A DNA stretch of 64,000 nucleotides from Halobacteriovoraceae bacterium (GTDB lineage Bacteria > Bdellovibrionota > Bacteriovoracia > Bacteriovoracales > Bacteriovoracaceae), in the NCBI GenBank assembly GCA_002711995.1, contig PASN01000019.1:1-64000 (forward strand). The letters run 5' to 3'. Positions 9,224 through 19,124 of this stretch are shown here, in pieces. The position numbers and the translations under genes are program-made. How positions within the stretch are numbered: position 1 is the stretch's first letter; every line of letters begins with the position of its first letter. Under the pieces are notes generated by a model. The model was not told where the DNA came from. It did no database searches and saw only the letters and a program-made list of their open reading frames with translations.

Positions 9224-9685
9224 TCATATGGTCCTGGACATGTTCAGGACCTCTTCAAACTCATCCTTTTTAACCGGCTGAATGGATAGTCTAGAGCCCT
9301 TTTTCACAAGGTGCATGTCCTTTAGCTTTGCATTTTCTTTTATGTCCTTGAGGGGCACAACCTTATTGAATTTTGACTTAAATTTTACCTCGCAGCAGAA
9401 CCATCTAGGTTTTTCCTCGCTGGACTTTGGGTCGTAATAGGGGGAGTTCTCGTCAAACTGCGCCTTGTCTGGAAAGGCCTCTTTGGACACTGTTGCAACC
9501 CCTGCAACACCAATATTTTTGCAGCTAGAATGATAGAAGAGGATCAAATCGCCTTTCTTGCATTCATCCCGCATGAAGTTTCTTGCTTGGTAATTCCTAA
9601 CACCCTCCCAAGGTGTGGTTGTAGAGGACTTTAGGTCATCTATGGAGAATTCATCAGGTTCGGATTTAAATAGCCAATAATTCAT
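9224..9685 (-). CDS. EVE domain-containing protein
   Basis: The 153-residue protein is a complete EVE domain, a PUA-like fold thought to bind modified bases in DNA or RNA. The family pattern is clear: N-terminal YWLFKSEPDEFSIDDL, then WEGVRNYQARNFMRD and GDLILFYHS, and a C-terminal region with DMHLVKKGSRLSIQPV. It is a stand-alone protein of normal length for the family. No restriction or methylation gene is adjacent, so its target is unknown. It is convergent with the carboxypeptidase gene. Confidence 0.9.
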   Translation of the reverse strand: MNYWLFKSEPDEFSIDDLKSSTTTPWEGVRNYQARNFMRDECKKGDLILFYHSSCKNIGVAGVATVSKEAFPDKAQFDENSPYYDPKSSEEKPRWFCCEVKFKSKFNKVVPLKDIKENAKLKDMHLVKKGSRLSIQPVKKDEFEEVLNMSRTI

Positions 9686-9739
9686 TATGAGGCCCTTTTC
9701 TGGTCAACTTTTTGCCCATTATAGCCGATAAGCCTATAG

Positions 9740-11167
9740 ATGAAAAACGCCATTCTTATACTCATTTTTTCTTTTAACGTATTCTCGCAAGAGATCTGTG
9801 AGCTCATGTTTCGCGAAAACATCGCCAACATCTATGGGGCCGATCTACAAAGCGTGGAACGAATTAATAAGCTAGAAAGAATGTCTCAAAGGTTTAGGGC
9901 ACACACCAATGACAATGAGATTTTGGCACCCACATGGGCCAAAAACGCTCTTGCAAAGTTTGAGCAGGCGGAAGAGAGGTTTCTGTCTGGAAAGCTTTAC
10001 GATGCCCTTGGAACTTATAAGGCGCTGTTTAACACCGTGGAGACTTCAGTTTTAACCATAGACAATTATTCAGTGCTGGCAAAAGCATTAAGGCTTGCCC
10101 ATAAATCTGAAATAAAAAATCCGGCCAAGTTTTTGGAGGATTTTAGAGTATCACCATATTTGGTTGCAGAGTCTGCGGCCAGAATAGGAAAGTCCTCAAA
10201 TGTGGAGAGTGAGCTCAGAAGGGTTGAGAAGATTCTTAAAAGGCACTATAGAAACCTGGGTGTTTACTTTGATGAGTACAACCTTGTGAGAACGAGGCTT
10301 AGGAAGCTCCAAACCAAAGAGCATTGCGATAAAGTTTGCCAAGAAACAATAAAGAAGTTTTATGAAAGAGTAGGCCTGTCCTCTGACACTCTAAGAGTCC
10401 TTCTTGAGAGGTTTGCACCCGGGAGGCAGTCGCTTTCCATTGATTATGTCAGAAATGTTTTCAACTCCCACCCTGAAGCGATTTTGGTTGCGAGGAAAAG
10501 GGAGTTTATCACCGAAGGCATAGGCCTTGTGAAAATGTATGTAAATAAGTTTCGTATTCTTAGCCGACTGTTTCGGGCAGCAAGCAAGATGTCATGGGCG
10601 CAAAAGAAAATGGTGGTTAAGCTTTTTCAATCAGTCTTCAATAAAGAGTATAAAGAGATTCACCATACTATTGTGAATAGAGTAACTCATAACTCCAATA
10701 AAAGCGCTCCCGCAAAGATGGAGAAAGTTAAAGAGGAGCTTCAAGAGGTTGATCCTGAGAGGTTCTGGGTAAACTTTGCGAGGCTGCGTGAAGGTAAATA
10801 CCAGGACACCCTGGCCGCCCTTGAACGCCATGCTCAAAAAAATGAGCCACATATCTATGAGCAGATCCAATCAGCTAAAGAGATTGCCGAAAAGCTTGGT
10901 CCAATCGGTGGGGAAGACGCGCGCGGTGCCTATAAGTTTTTGGGACTCATGGCCTTTGGCGGCGCCACTTGGGCATATTTTAACTTTAGTCCGAAAAAAG
11001 ATACAGGCCCTGAAGACTTGGATCTTCCAGACCCTTCCGAGGTGCAGGAAGATGATGATGAAACAGAAGTTCTAGTTGAGTACATGGGCGCTGTTGATAA
11101 TGAGTCGCAAGAAGTACTAGAAGCACTCATCACGGCCGATGAAATTGCCAATTCCGAAAGTAATTAA
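9740..11167 (+). CDS. Exported or membrane protein of unknown function
   Basis: I do not recognise this 475-residue protein. A signal peptide covers about residues 1-17 (ending VFSQ). The body is mostly helical and charged. A single hydrophobic stretch, FLGLMAFGGATWAYFNFSP, lies at about 405-423, followed by a strongly acidic C-terminal tail (many Asp/Glu over about 50 residues). This suggests a periplasmic domain anchored near its C-terminus. No Shine-Dalgarno is obvious upstream of the ATG. Two lipoprotein genes follow at short spacing and probably share its transcript. Confidence 0.7.
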   Translation: MKNAILILIFSFNVFSQEICELMFRENIANIYGADLQSVERINKLERMSQRFRAHTNDNEILAPTWAKNALAKFEQAEERFLSGKLYDALGTYKALFNTVETSVLTIDNYSVLAKALRLAHKSEIKNPAKFLEDFRVSPYLVAESAARIGKSSNVESELRRVEKILKRHYRNLGVYFDEYNLVRTRLRKLQTKEHCDKVCQETIKKFYERVGLSSDTLRVLLERFAPGRQSLSIDYVRNVFNSHPEAILVARKREFITEGIGLVKMYVNKFRILSRLFRAASKMSWAQKKMVVKLFQSVFNKEYKEIHHTIVNRVTHNSNKSAPAKMEKVKEELQEVDPERFWVNFARLREGKYQDTLAALERHAQKNEPHIYEQIQSAKEIAEKLGPIGGEDARGAYKFLGLMAFGGATWAYFNFSPKKDTGPEDLDLPDPSEVQEDDDETEVLVEYMGAVDNESQEVLEALITADEIANSESN

Positions 11168-11210
11168 CTTTATATCCGATCAGTCCGATAAGCAATGCAG
11201 GGGAGGTTTT

Positions 11211-12032
11211 ATGAAGTCTGTTTCACTTTTATTCTGCTTAGTTCTAGCATCTTGCGCTTCCAAGGCGCCAAATATGCTAGAGTCAAAATTTAAAAGAGTG
11301 GTGTTTGAACAAGACTCATATGAAAAACCTCAATTCTTTTATGCGGAATTAAGCAATATTAGGGCGTCTAGATCCATTGCTTCTGTAGCTGAAAACTCCC
11401 TAAGTAACAAAGAGGCCTACTTTCTTGGGATGTATAAGCAAAAAATCAAAATGGAAAAAGTTCTTGGGCTCTCTCAGAGCAATAAAAACTACTGTCCGGC
11501 CTTTCATAACCATCTGTTAAATTATAAGAAAAAATTGAAGGCCGCATCGGAGAGCTTCAGTCTTTCGAAAGATTGGAAGTCTTTGGCGGATTCCGCACAG
11601 GTGCTTTCCAACCCTATGTTGGCCTTGCCTGTGGACAGCGAAACTGATCTTCTAACCTATATTAGGGAGGAGAGTTACGTTGACACAGAGACAGTTAGAG
11701 AGACATTTGAAAATTACTACAAAATAACCAAAAAAGAGGTGAAAGACCTTTGTGAAACTGGAGCAAGCGAGGGTTATTTTGTTTTTAGAAACTACTCAAA
11801 ATATTACTCCTCCGATAGAAGCTTTAACCGCTCTGAGGATGCTTTGAAGGCACTATTGAAAGTCACACCTGTTACAAATTATTATCTCTTAGACAGTATT
11901 AAGGTTGGCGGAGCAAGTGGGCCTGACTATTTTGAAAGACAAATGTTCAACAAGCTGAACGCACAGTGGTTTAAAGGCTATGTTGACAGACTTAAGCAAC
12001 CAAATAAAAATATATCCTATATAAAGGATTAA
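11211..12032 (+). CDS. Lipoprotein of unknown function
   Basis: The start is placed at the ATG at 11211, directly after the strong site GGGGAGG. Upstream in-frame codons exist but would bury the signal sequence. The 273-residue product has a lipoprotein signal (LVLASC, Cys about 15) and a helical mature domain with paired Cys (NYCPAF and DLCETG). No family is recognised. It lies 43 bases after the preceding gene and 1 base before the next lipoprotein gene, so a three-gene operon is likely. Confidence 0.72.
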   Translation: MKSVSLLFCLVLASCASKAPNMLESKFKRVVFEQDSYEKPQFFYAELSNIRASRSIASVAENSLSNKEAYFLGMYKQKIKMEKVLGLSQSNKNYCPAFHNHLLNYKKKLKAASESFSLSKDWKSLADSAQVLSNPMLALPVDSETDLLTYIREESYVDTETVRETFENYYKITKKEVKDLCETGASEGYFVFRNYSKYYSSDRSFNRSEDALKALLKVTPVTNYYLLDSIKVGGASGPDYFERQMFNKLNAQWFKGYVDRLKQPNKNISYIKD

Positions 12033-12033
12033 T

Positions 12034-12753
12034 ATGAAAAAAGCACTCTTAACAACGATCTGTTTTACATTTGCAGCTTGTGGGCCAAGCGTGCCTATTG
12101 ATGCTGACAAGAACTTAGAGGAGAGGCTTGATAAAATTCGATCCATCGAAACGACTGAGACGATAAGCGCTGAAGAGGCAAACACTATCAGAACTCTTTG
12201 TCTTGATCTTAAAGCAAAGAAAACTCTTTTTAGAACATTTGCCAGCCAAGGCACAGAAATTGAATTCAATGGTTCCAAAAAAACATGCGCAAACGAAGAC
12301 ACTAATTTGATTCCTAACTTCACTGTTGGAGTTGAAGACCGTGGAAACCTTTTAACATTCACTTCAAGCGATCAAGCTCCATTTAAAAACATCGTTGTGG
12401 ACGACAGAGATGAAATGGCCGATGTGTGTAAACATGTGGAAGCTGCCATCTCCAGAGGTCAAAGACCGCTTAGAGTAATTAAAACTGGCGCGGCCCCTTA
12501 TTGGATCTATGCTTTTTCTGAAGGTGATGGAAGATGTTTGGACACTGAAGTGAACTGTCTCTATGTTGAGAGTGGCATTCAATCTAGTGGCGCCAATTAT
12601 AAAATCCAAGATGTGAACTTCTATGCAGTAAATGCTGACCTTCAAGACCGTTTAAGAGGTGTGGTGACTGAAAGAAGTCATGCTTCTGTTTGTTTCTCTG
12701 ATAACGAAAGAACCTCCATCACAAAGATGAGCTTTTTAAGAGTCATAGAATAA
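12034..12753 (+). CDS. Lipoprotein of unknown function
   Basis: This 239-residue protein starts with a lipoprotein signal (FTFAACG, lipid Cys about 16). It contains several further Cys residues (in TLCLDL, KTCANE, DVCKHV, GRCLDTEVNCLY and SVCFSD), suggesting disulfides in the periplasm. The site AAGGAT precedes the ATG. No known domain is seen. It is the last gene of the putative three-gene envelope operon and converges on the next minus-strand gene. Confidence 0.72.
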   Translation: MKKALLTTICFTFAACGPSVPIDADKNLEERLDKIRSIETTETISAEEANTIRTLCLDLKAKKTLFRTFASQGTEIEFNGSKKTCANEDTNLIPNFTVGVEDRGNLLTFTSSDQAPFKNIVVDDRDEMADVCKHVEAAISRGQRPLRVIKTGAAPYWIYAFSEGDGRCLDTEVNCLYVESGIQSSGANYKIQDVNFYAVNADLQDRLRGVVTERSHASVCFSDNERTSITKMSFLRVIE

Positions 12754-12767
12754 ACCGGAAACTAATT

Positions 12768-13499
12768 CTAGTGGCATGCCCAAGAAAGTCTAACAACTCT
12801 AGATTTTTTTAAGTCTGCATCCCAGATGCTCTTGCAGAAAGTTTTTAAATGGAACCTCCCTGGAGCTTGTTGCTCCTTGCAGTTGGTACTCTCTAATGTT
12901 TGCATTGCTTTGTTGATTTCTTTTTTAGAAAGGTTCATAACCTTCCATTCTCCAGTCTTAGCTATCCCTAGGTGAAAGAATTTGTTTTCGTAGACTCTGG
13001 TAATGACCAGTTTTTTATCTTTAATCATGAGAGGGACGTCTTCAAAAGGAAGCTCATATTCCTCCTTGTCCACCCATGCCTTGTCGAAATTAACATACTC
13101 GCTTTTCGGATTGTTTCTAAAGAACTGGGTGCCAACGTATACAACCTTGTTTTTGTCTTTTGGATTGTGGTGTCTACATCTAGAATTGTAGAGAATAGGG
13201 TCGATGCCTAGAATTCCTTGTTTCTCCACAAGAAACGAAACAGGGAGTCCATGCTTTGCCCGAAAGGTTTCTATCGATTTAGCGTTGCTATGATCCGTGC
13301 TCTCCATAAAAGAGCTCCACTTTTTCATCTTTTCGCCCATTTCCTTCGAGCAAATTGAGTTCTCAGGGCAGCCTGGGTTCTCGTGGGCCAGGTCCTCATA
13401 GGTTATCTGAGACTTGTTTTTAAGCACTTGTATTTGCTTCTCAGTGATATTCGCAAGTAGGGAGTGTGTGCATAGGATTGATATTAAAAATAGTCTCAT
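12768..13499 (-). CDS. Exported Cys-containing protein of unknown function
   Basis: The 243-residue protein has a signal peptide (about 1-16, ending LLA before NITEKQ). The mature part has eight or so Cys residues in pairs (GCPENSICSKE, SRCRHH, TNCKEQ, TFCKS, SWACH), consistent with a disulfide-bonded secreted protein. No family is recognised. AAGGGCC precedes the start on the minus strand. It diverges from nrdJ across a 345-base intergenic region. Confidence 0.68.
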   Translation of the reverse strand: MRLFLISILCTHSLLANITEKQIQVLKNKSQITYEDLAHENPGCPENSICSKEMGEKMKKWSSFMESTDHSNAKSIETFRAKHGLPVSFLVEKQGILGIDPILYNSRCRHHNPKDKNKVVYVGTQFFRNNPKSEYVNFDKAWVDKEEYELPFEDVPLMIKDKKLVITRVYENKFFHLGIAKTGEWKVMNLSKKEINKAMQTLESTNCKEQQAPGRFHLKTFCKSIWDADLKKSRVVRLSWACH

Positions 13500-13706
13500 A
13501 AAGGCCCTTATAAAGTTGTTCCTATTTTAAATCATCAAGCAAAAATCAAATACCAGGAAAAATGAACAAAAAACAAAAATAAAATTTGTGGGAATGGCCG
13601 ACAACCGCGCTATGACGTTCTAAAAAACTTAGATACAGGCCAGATTTTTTTTAGAATGAGATTTCAATGATTTAAAAATTATAATCCTAAACGGAACGGG
13701 GTGTTA

Positions 13707-13722
13707 ATACTATATGTAGTGC
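13707..13722 (+). promoter_or_regulatory. NrdR box, site 1 (predicted)
   Basis: ATACTATATGTAGTGC within 13707-13722 matches the NrdR consensus ACACWATATNTWGTGT at 14 of 16 positions. NrdR is the zinc-finger/ATP-cone repressor of ribonucleotide reductase genes, and the gene downstream is nrdJ. A second weaker site lies 41 bases on. Confidence 0.72.
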
Positions 13723-13747
13723 TTGTCATAAAATTGACGATAAAAAA

Positions 13748-13763
13748 CAACCAGATATTGTGT
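13748..13763 (+). promoter_or_regulatory. NrdR box, site 2 (predicted)
   Basis: CAACCAGATATTGTGT fits the same consensus at about 12 of 16 positions. Start-to-start distance from site 1 is 41 bases, close to four helical turns, so both sites face the same side of the DNA. It touches the predicted -35 element. Confidence 0.5.
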
Positions 13764-13791
13764 TGACGAAAGAACTTCGCTCCCTTTTAAT
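13763..13791 (+). promoter_or_regulatory. Predicted nrdJ promoter
   Basis: TTGACG at 13763-13768 and TTTAAT at 13786-13791 are separated by 17 bases, a good sigma-70 arrangement. A second TTGACG at 13734 has no convincing partner. The rest of the 345-base gap (13500-13844) shows no gene; AAGGAG at 13833-13838 serves nrdJ. Confidence 0.5.
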
Positions 13792-13844
13792 TAAATTATA
13801 GCAACACAGTCGAACATATATTTATTCAGATTAAGGAGAAGAGA

Positions 13845-16800
13845 GTGAAGATTAAGCGTCTTTTTACTAGGAAGGGAAAAAGTCCGTACGCGGGCATGAA
13901 ATTTGAAAAAAGAACAAGTGAAGTCAAGAATGTTGATGGATCTAGCAACTCAACCATGGAAGTTACTGTGCCTAATACATGGTCACAGGTGGCGACAGAT
14001 ATCATCGCACAAAAATACTTCAGAAAAACTGGCGTTCCTCAGCTTGATGAAAAAGGTAAGGTAATCCAGGATGATAATGGAAACCCGGTTCTGGGTTCTG
14101 AAACCGATTCAAGACAAGTATTCGACAGACTTTCTTCTTGTTGGAGAACTTGGGGTGAAAAGTACAACTACTTTGACTCCAAAGAAGACGCTGACGCTTT
14201 CCAAGGCGAGCTTGCTTTTATGCTTGCCAATCAAATGGCAGCTCCGAATTCTCCTCAGTGGTTTAACACTGGACTTCACACAGCATATGGAATTAAAGGC
14301 AGCCCACAAGGCCACAAGTACGTAGATCCAAAAACAGGAAAAGTAAAAAGTTCCACCTCAGCATATGAAAGACCACAACCACACGCGTGCTTCATTCAAT
14401 CAATCAAAGATGATTTGGTGAATGAAGGTGGAATCATGGACCTTTGGTCTAGAGAGGGAAGACTTTTCAAATATGGTTCAGGCACAGGGACAAACTTCTC
14501 TAACATCAGAGGTGAAGGTGAAAACCTTTCTGGCGGCGGTTTCTCTTCAGGCCTAATGTCTTTTCTTAAAATTGGTGACAGAGCAGCAGGCGCGATCAAG
14601 TCTGGTGGAACAACAAGAAGAGCTGCCAAAATGGTTTGTCTTGACCTTGACCACCCGGATATTGTTGACTTCATTCAGTGGAAAGTTAAAGAAGAAAGAA
14701 AAGTTGCTTCTTTGGTTACTGGATCAAAAGTTTGTAAAAAACACCTTACAAACATCTTTAAAGCAATCAATGAAGCAGGTCTAAGCGACACTGAAAAAGT
14801 GTGCGCTAAAAGCAATAAAGCTTTGAAAAAAGCTATTCGTGAAGCGAGCGTTGATCAAGTTCCAATGAACTATATTTCTCGCTGTCTTGATCTTGCAAAG
14901 CAAGGCTTCACTGACATTGAGTTTGAAGTATATGATACAGACTGGAACTCTGAGGCGTACGCTACTGTGAGTGGTCAGAACTCCAACAACTCAGTAAGAA
15001 TTCCAAATAAGTTCTTCCAGGCCCTTGAGAAAGACGAAGAGTGGGAACTAATCTCTAGAACCACTGGTAAAACAATCAGAACGATCAAAGCTAAAGAGCT
15101 TTGGGGAATGATTTCTGAGTCCGCATGGCAATCGGCCGACCCAGGTGTTCAGTTTGATGACACTATTAACGAGTGGCACACATGCCCTGAGGATGGAAGA
15201 ATCAACGCTTCCAACCCATGTTCCGAGTACATGTTTTTGGACGACACCGCTTGTAACCTTGCATCTCTAAACCTTGTCAAGTTTATGGATGAAGTTACTG
15301 GAATGTTCGAAATTGAAAAATACATCCACGCTTGTGAAGTTTGGACTGTGGTTCTTGAAATCTCTGTTCTTATGGCACAATTTCCTTCAGAGGAAATCGC
15401 TAGAAGGTCTTATGACTACAGAACTTTAGGCCTTGGATTTGCGAATATTGGCGCTCTTCTTATGAGAATGGGTATTGCTTATGACTCTGACGAAGGTAGA
15501 AACATCGCTGCGGCCTTGACCGCAATTCTAGGTGGCGCAAGTTACAAAACTTCAGCGCTTCTTGCAAAAGAGCACGGAGCATTTGCCAGATACGAAGCTA
15601 ATAAAGAGCACATGCTTAAAGTTATCAGAAACCACAGAAGAGCGGTACACAATGCCAAGTCTTCTGAATATGAAGGACTTACAGTTACTCCACAGCCGCT
15701 AAACCCTAAATTTGTTGAAAGCTATTTGGTGGACAGCGCGAGAGAGCAGTGGGACCTAGCTCTAGAGTACGGTGAAAAACACGGATTTAGAAACGCTCAG
15801 ACAACGGTTCTTGCTCCTACGGGAACAATTGGTCTAGTTATGGACTGTGACACTACTGGTGTTGAGCCTGACTTTGCACTTACTAAATTTAAGAAACTTG
15901 CTGGTGGCGGCTATTTCAAAATCATCAACCAGTCTGTGCCTCAAGCGCTAAAAACTCTTGGGTACAAAAAGAAAGAAATTGACGAGATCGTTAAGTACGC
16001 TGTTGGGTACGGAACACTTGCTCAAGCTCCGGGTATTGATCACGAAAGACTAAGATCTCTTGGTTTTACTGATGAAAAAATCTCGGCAATTGAAGCTTCT
16101 CTTGAGTCAGCATTTGACATCACATTTGCTTTCAACCGCTACACTTTGGGAGACGAGTTCCTTACAAAGACTTTGAAGATTGACGAAGCTAAGCTTTCTG
16201 ATCCAGAACTAAACATTCTTAAAGAGCTTGGGATTGATCAAAAAGACATTCAAAAAGCAAATGATTATGTTTGTGGAACAATGACTGTAGAAGGCGCGCC
16301 TCACCTTAAAGAAGAGCACTTGCCAGTATTTGACTGCGCAAACAAGTGTGGAAGATACGGTACAAGACTAATCTCTTGGGCCGGACACATTAAGATGATG
16401 GCAGCTTGTCAGCCATACCTTTCTGGAGCTATCTCTAAGACAATCAACATGCCAAATGAGGCCACAGTTGATGATATCTCTGAAGCGTACATGCTTTCTT
16501 GGTCACTAATGACTAAAGCAAACGCTATCTACAGAGATGGATCTAAGCTTTCTCAGCCTCTTAACGCGTCAGCGTTTGAAGATCTTGGTCTTCTTGACGA
16601 TGACATGGATGAGATGCCTCAGACAGAAAAAGTTGAAAAAGTTGCTCAGAAGATCGTTGAAAAGATCATCTACAAAGAAATCTCAAAGAGAAAGTCCCTT
16701 CCTAACAGAAGAGTTGGCTACACTCAAAAAGCTAGTGTTGGTGGACACAAAGTTTACCTAAGAACTGGACAGTATGATGATGGAACTCTTGGAGAGATCT

Positions 16801-17351
16801 TCATTGATATGCACAAAGAAGGTGCTGCTTACCGCTCTTTGATGAACTGTTTCTCAATTGCAATCTCACTAGGGCTTCAGTACGGTGTGCCTCTTGAGGA
16901 GTTTGTGGAAGCGTTCACTTTCACAAAGTTTGAGCCAAACGGAATGGTTATGGGCCATGACAACTTAAAGATGGCGACCTCTGTAATTGACTACGTGTTT
17001 AGAGATCTTGCTTGCAAGTACTTAGGACGTCACGATCTAGTACACGTTAAGCCAACAGACCTTGAGAGTGACAAAATCACTGGCGAGACCAAAGATGAAG
17101 AGCCACTTCTTGAGATGATTGAGAAAAAAGAGGAAGTTCACCACGCCGATGGAACTGTGAGTGTAGAAACTAATAAAGTTTACTCTCGCGAAAGAGATGC
17201 TGGCATGGTAACTCAAGCTCGTAAAATGCAAGAAGCTAAAATGAAGGGATACGAAGGTGAAGCATGTCCAGAATGCCAATCCTTTACTCTTTTGAGAAAC
17301 GGCTCTTGTATGAAATGTGATACTTGTGGTTCAACCACTGGTTGTTCCTAA
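13845..17351 (+). CDS. nrdJ: Adenosylcobalamin-dependent ribonucleoside-diphosphate reductase (class II)
   Basis: Class II ribonucleotide reductase makes deoxyribonucleotides using coenzyme B12 to generate the thiyl radical, with or without oxygen. The 1168-residue chain has the NrdJ N-terminus, the first redox Cys in HACFIQSI, the active-site segment [20 protein letters not shown], and the C-terminal zinc-ribbon-like tail with CPEC, CMKC and CGSTTGC. The start is a GTG at 13845 preceded by AAGGAGAAGAGA. The gene is monocistronic, between a predicted NrdR-controlled promoter and a strong terminator. The cell must acquire or make cobalamin; no B12 gene lies in this window. Confidence 0.96.
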   Translation: MKIKRLFTRKGKSPYAGMKFEKRTSEVKNVDGSSNSTMEVTVPNTWSQVATDIIAQKYFRKTGVPQLDEKGKVIQDDNGNPVLGSETDSRQVFDRLSSCWRTWGEKYNYFDSKEDADAFQGELAFMLANQMAAPNSPQWFNTGLHTAYGIKGSPQGHKYVDPKTGKVKSSTSAYERPQPHACFIQSIKDDLVNEGGIMDLWSREGRLFKYGSGTGTNFSNIRGEGENLSGGGFSSGLMSFLKIGDRAAGAIKSGGTTRRAAKMVCLDLDHPDIVDFIQWKVKEERKVASLVTGSKVCKKHLTNIFKAINEAGLSDTEKVCAKSNKALKKAIREASVDQVPMNYISRCLDLAKQGFTDIEFEVYDTDWNSEAYATVSGQNSNNSVRIPNKFFQALEKDEEWELISRTTGKTIRTIKAKELWGMISESAWQSADPGVQFDDTINEWHTCPEDGRINASNPCSEYMFLDDTACNLASLNLVKFMDEVTGMFEIEKYIHACEVWTVVLEISVLMAQFPSEEIARRSYDYRTLGLGFANIGALLMRMGIAYDSDEGRNIAAALTAILGGASYKTSALLAKEHGAFARYEANKEHMLKVIRNHRRAVHNAKSSEYEGLTVTPQPLNPKFVESYLVDSAREQWDLALEYGEKHGFRNAQTTVLAPTGTIGLVMDCDTTGVEPDFALTKFKKLAGGGYFKIINQSVPQALKTLGYKKKEIDEIVKYAVGYGTLAQAPGIDHERLRSLGFTDEKISAIEASLESAFDITFAFNRYTLGDEFLTKTLKIDEAKLSDPELNILKELGIDQKDIQKANDYVCGTMTVEGAPHLKEEHLPVFDCANKCGRYGTRLISWAGHIKMMAACQPYLSGAISKTINMPNEATVDDISEAYMLSWSLMTKANAIYRDGSKLSQPLNASAFEDLGLLDDDMDEMPQTEKVEKVAQKIVEKIIYKEISKRKSLPNRRVGYTQKASVGGHKVYLRTGQYDDGTLGEIFIDMHKEGAAYRSLMNCFSIAISLGLQYGVPLEEFVEAFTFTKFEPNGMVMGHDNLKMATSVIDYVFRDLACKYLGRHDLVHVKPTDLESDKITGETKDEEPLLEMIEKKEEVHHADGTVSVETNKVYSRERDAGMVTQARKMQEAKMKGYEGEACPECQSFTLLRNGSCMKCDTCGSTTGCS

Positions 17352-17358
17352 GAAAATA

Positions 17359-17382
17359 GGAGGGCGGTAAAACGCTCTCCAA
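17359..17382 (+). terminator. Hairpin after nrdJ
   Basis: GGAGGGCG and CGCTCTCC pair over eight positions (one G-T) around GTAAAA, just after the nrdJ stop. The T-run after it is weak, so it may act as a pause or 3' stabiliser rather than the main terminator. Confidence 0.4.
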
Positions 17383-17494
17383 TTTCTTGGCCTGAAGAGA
17401 TAATAAGTCATTGGTGATTAAATTATCCTTTGCTTTTAATTCCTTGCCTCAACACACACGCGGAAGAATTAAAAGTTATCCTGCATAACATATG

Positions 17495-17520
17495 AGCGCC
17501 TCGAACGAGGCGCTTTTTTT
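17495..17520 (+). terminator. Rho-independent terminator
   Basis: AGCGCCTC-GAAC-GAGGCGCT forms a perfect eight-base-pair stem followed by eight T. It ends plus-strand transcripts from nrdJ. The T-run touches the stop codon of the convergent symporter gene. Confidence 0.88.
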
Positions 17521-19124
17521 TATAAAGCGTAAGAAAAGGCCAAAATCGCAAGGCCCCAAGCGGCCAAAATTGCGTAATATTTTTTCCAGTTCACCTTAAA
17601 TATATCTTTTCCATGCTTTTTGAAATCTTCATATGTATAAGGTGCAATTCTCTTAGTGTCGGTTTCTTTGGCAAAACTAACCATATAGCCAAATCCAAAG
17701 CATATGATAAAGCCAATCATGTTCCACCAGGCCCAGCTTACTTGCGGGATATAGACCCAAAAGATAGCATTGACTATGAAACCTGCGACTAGTCCACTAA
17801 TTGCACCAAGTCCATTGGCCCTCTTAGTTAATATGCCAAGTAAAAAGACACCCAAGATTGGGCCATTTGCTAGTGAGCCAATCTTATTCATTGAAACGAT
17901 AATGGAGTCGGAAATATCACCTACGTTGAATGCGAAAACTGTGCAAACGGTGCCCCAAAAAACAGTGAGCGCCTTTGAGATGTAAAGTTCCTGCTTGTCG
18001 GTGAATTGCTTGTTTAAATAACTTTTAAAAACATCCTGCATAGTTGTTGCGCTCAAAGAATTTATTGTTGAGTCCAAAGATGACATGGCCGCGGAAAAAA
18101 GACCAACCATCACAAGGCCAACAGCGCCGACTGGAAAGTACTTAATTACAAACACAGGAACTGACAAGTTATAGTTCGGTTCACCATTCTCAAGTGGCAA
18201 CAGATTAATAAAGTCAGGATTTTTCGTGACGTATGCGCCAATACAAACACCAAGGAAGCAGTAGGTTAAAACTAGTGGAAAGCGCATCATTCCATTTATG
18301 AAAAGCGCCCAATTGGTATCATCCACACTCTTTGTGGAAAGCTCTCTTTGAACTTGAGATTGGTCGCAGCCGTAATAGGCTATATAAAGGAAGAAGCCCC
18401 CAATTAAGGAGGGAAGGAAAGTGAAGCTGTTGCCGTCAAAGCCAGCAGATGAGAAGTCCAAGGCCTTCATTCGCTCAGGGTCAAATGTGGCCAACGTTTC
18501 ACTAAAACCGCCCACTAGATCCATTGCGACAAAGACAGTGAAGATAATTGCACCATATAAAACAATCATCTGAATAACATCCGAGTAAATTACGGCCTTC
18601 ATACCACCAATAGAGTCATATACAATGGTGATTACGCCAAGAAGAACAACTGCCCAAGTAAAATTTATGCCAGTGCAGTAGGATATAACAATCGAGATTC
18701 CATAAACTGTGACACCGGTCCCAAATGCCCTTATAAACTGAAATAACAATGAAAGCACAAGTCTTGTGGTTTTATTGAACCGCTTTTCTAGATAAGCGTA
18801 TACAGAGATGATTCCAAGTCTTCTGTACAAAGGTAGTAGGAAGATCATTAGAAAGATCATTGCAAAAGGTACCGCAATTTCATACTGAAGCCACAAGAGT
18901 CCGCCACCAACAGAGAAAGCGACAAAGGCTGGGGCGCCTAGAATAGAATTTGTCGAGCACTGCGTTGCCATGGTAGAAATAGCTATTGGCCAAGCACCAG
19001 TGTTATTGCCACCAAGGTAATAATCCTTCTGATCTTTCTGACCACGCGCCAGAAAAACGCTTAGACCAATCATTCCTATGAGGTATAGGATGATGATAAC
19101 CCAATCTAGAGAGTGTAGTTGCAT
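17520..19124 (-). CDS. Sodium:solute symporter (SSS family)
   Basis: A 534-residue inner-membrane transporter with about 13-14 hydrophobic helices that would import a solute with Na+. Family features include the N-terminal LDWVIIILYLIGMIGLSVFLA helix region (two segments), the DYYLGGNNTGAWPIAISTMATQCS region, and GLVMVGLFSAAMSSLDSTINSLSA, the SSS signature around the sodium site. Substrate cannot be read from sequence. It diverges directly from glycerate kinase and a sugar phosphorylase, so a glyceroyl glucoside such as glucosylglycerate is an attractive substrate. TAAGGAAG precedes its ATG, and this site lies inside the opposite gene. Confidence 0.88.
   Translation of the reverse strand: MQLHSLDWVIIILYLIGMIGLSVFLARGQKDQKDYYLGGNNTGAWPIAISTMATQCSTNSILGAPAFVAFSVGGGLLWLQYEIAVPFAMIFLMIFLLPLYRRLGIISVYAYLEKRFNKTTRLVLSLLFQFIRAFGTGVTVYGISIVISYCTGINFTWAVVLLGVITIVYDSIGGMKAVIYSDVIQMIVLYGAIIFTVFVAMDLVGGFSETLATFDPERMKALDFSSAGFDGNSFTFLPSLIGGFFLYIAYYGCDQSQVQRELSTKSVDDTNWALFINGMMRFPLVLTYCFLGVCIGAYVTKNPDFINLLPLENGEPNYNLSVPVFVIKYFPVGAVGLVMVGLFSAAMSSLDSTINSLSATTMQDVFKSYLNKQFTDKQELYISKALTVFWGTVCTVFAFNVGDISDSIIVSMNKIGSLANGPILGVFLLGILTKRANGLGAISGLVAGFIVNAIFWVYIPQVSWAWWNMIGFIICFGFGYMVSFAKETDTKRIAPYTYEDFKKHGKDIFKVNWKKYYAILAAWGLAILAFSYAL

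Noticed and set aside
9224-9685. EVE protein as part of a restriction or antiphage system
   Set aside because: No methyltransferase, endonuclease or other defence gene is adjacent.
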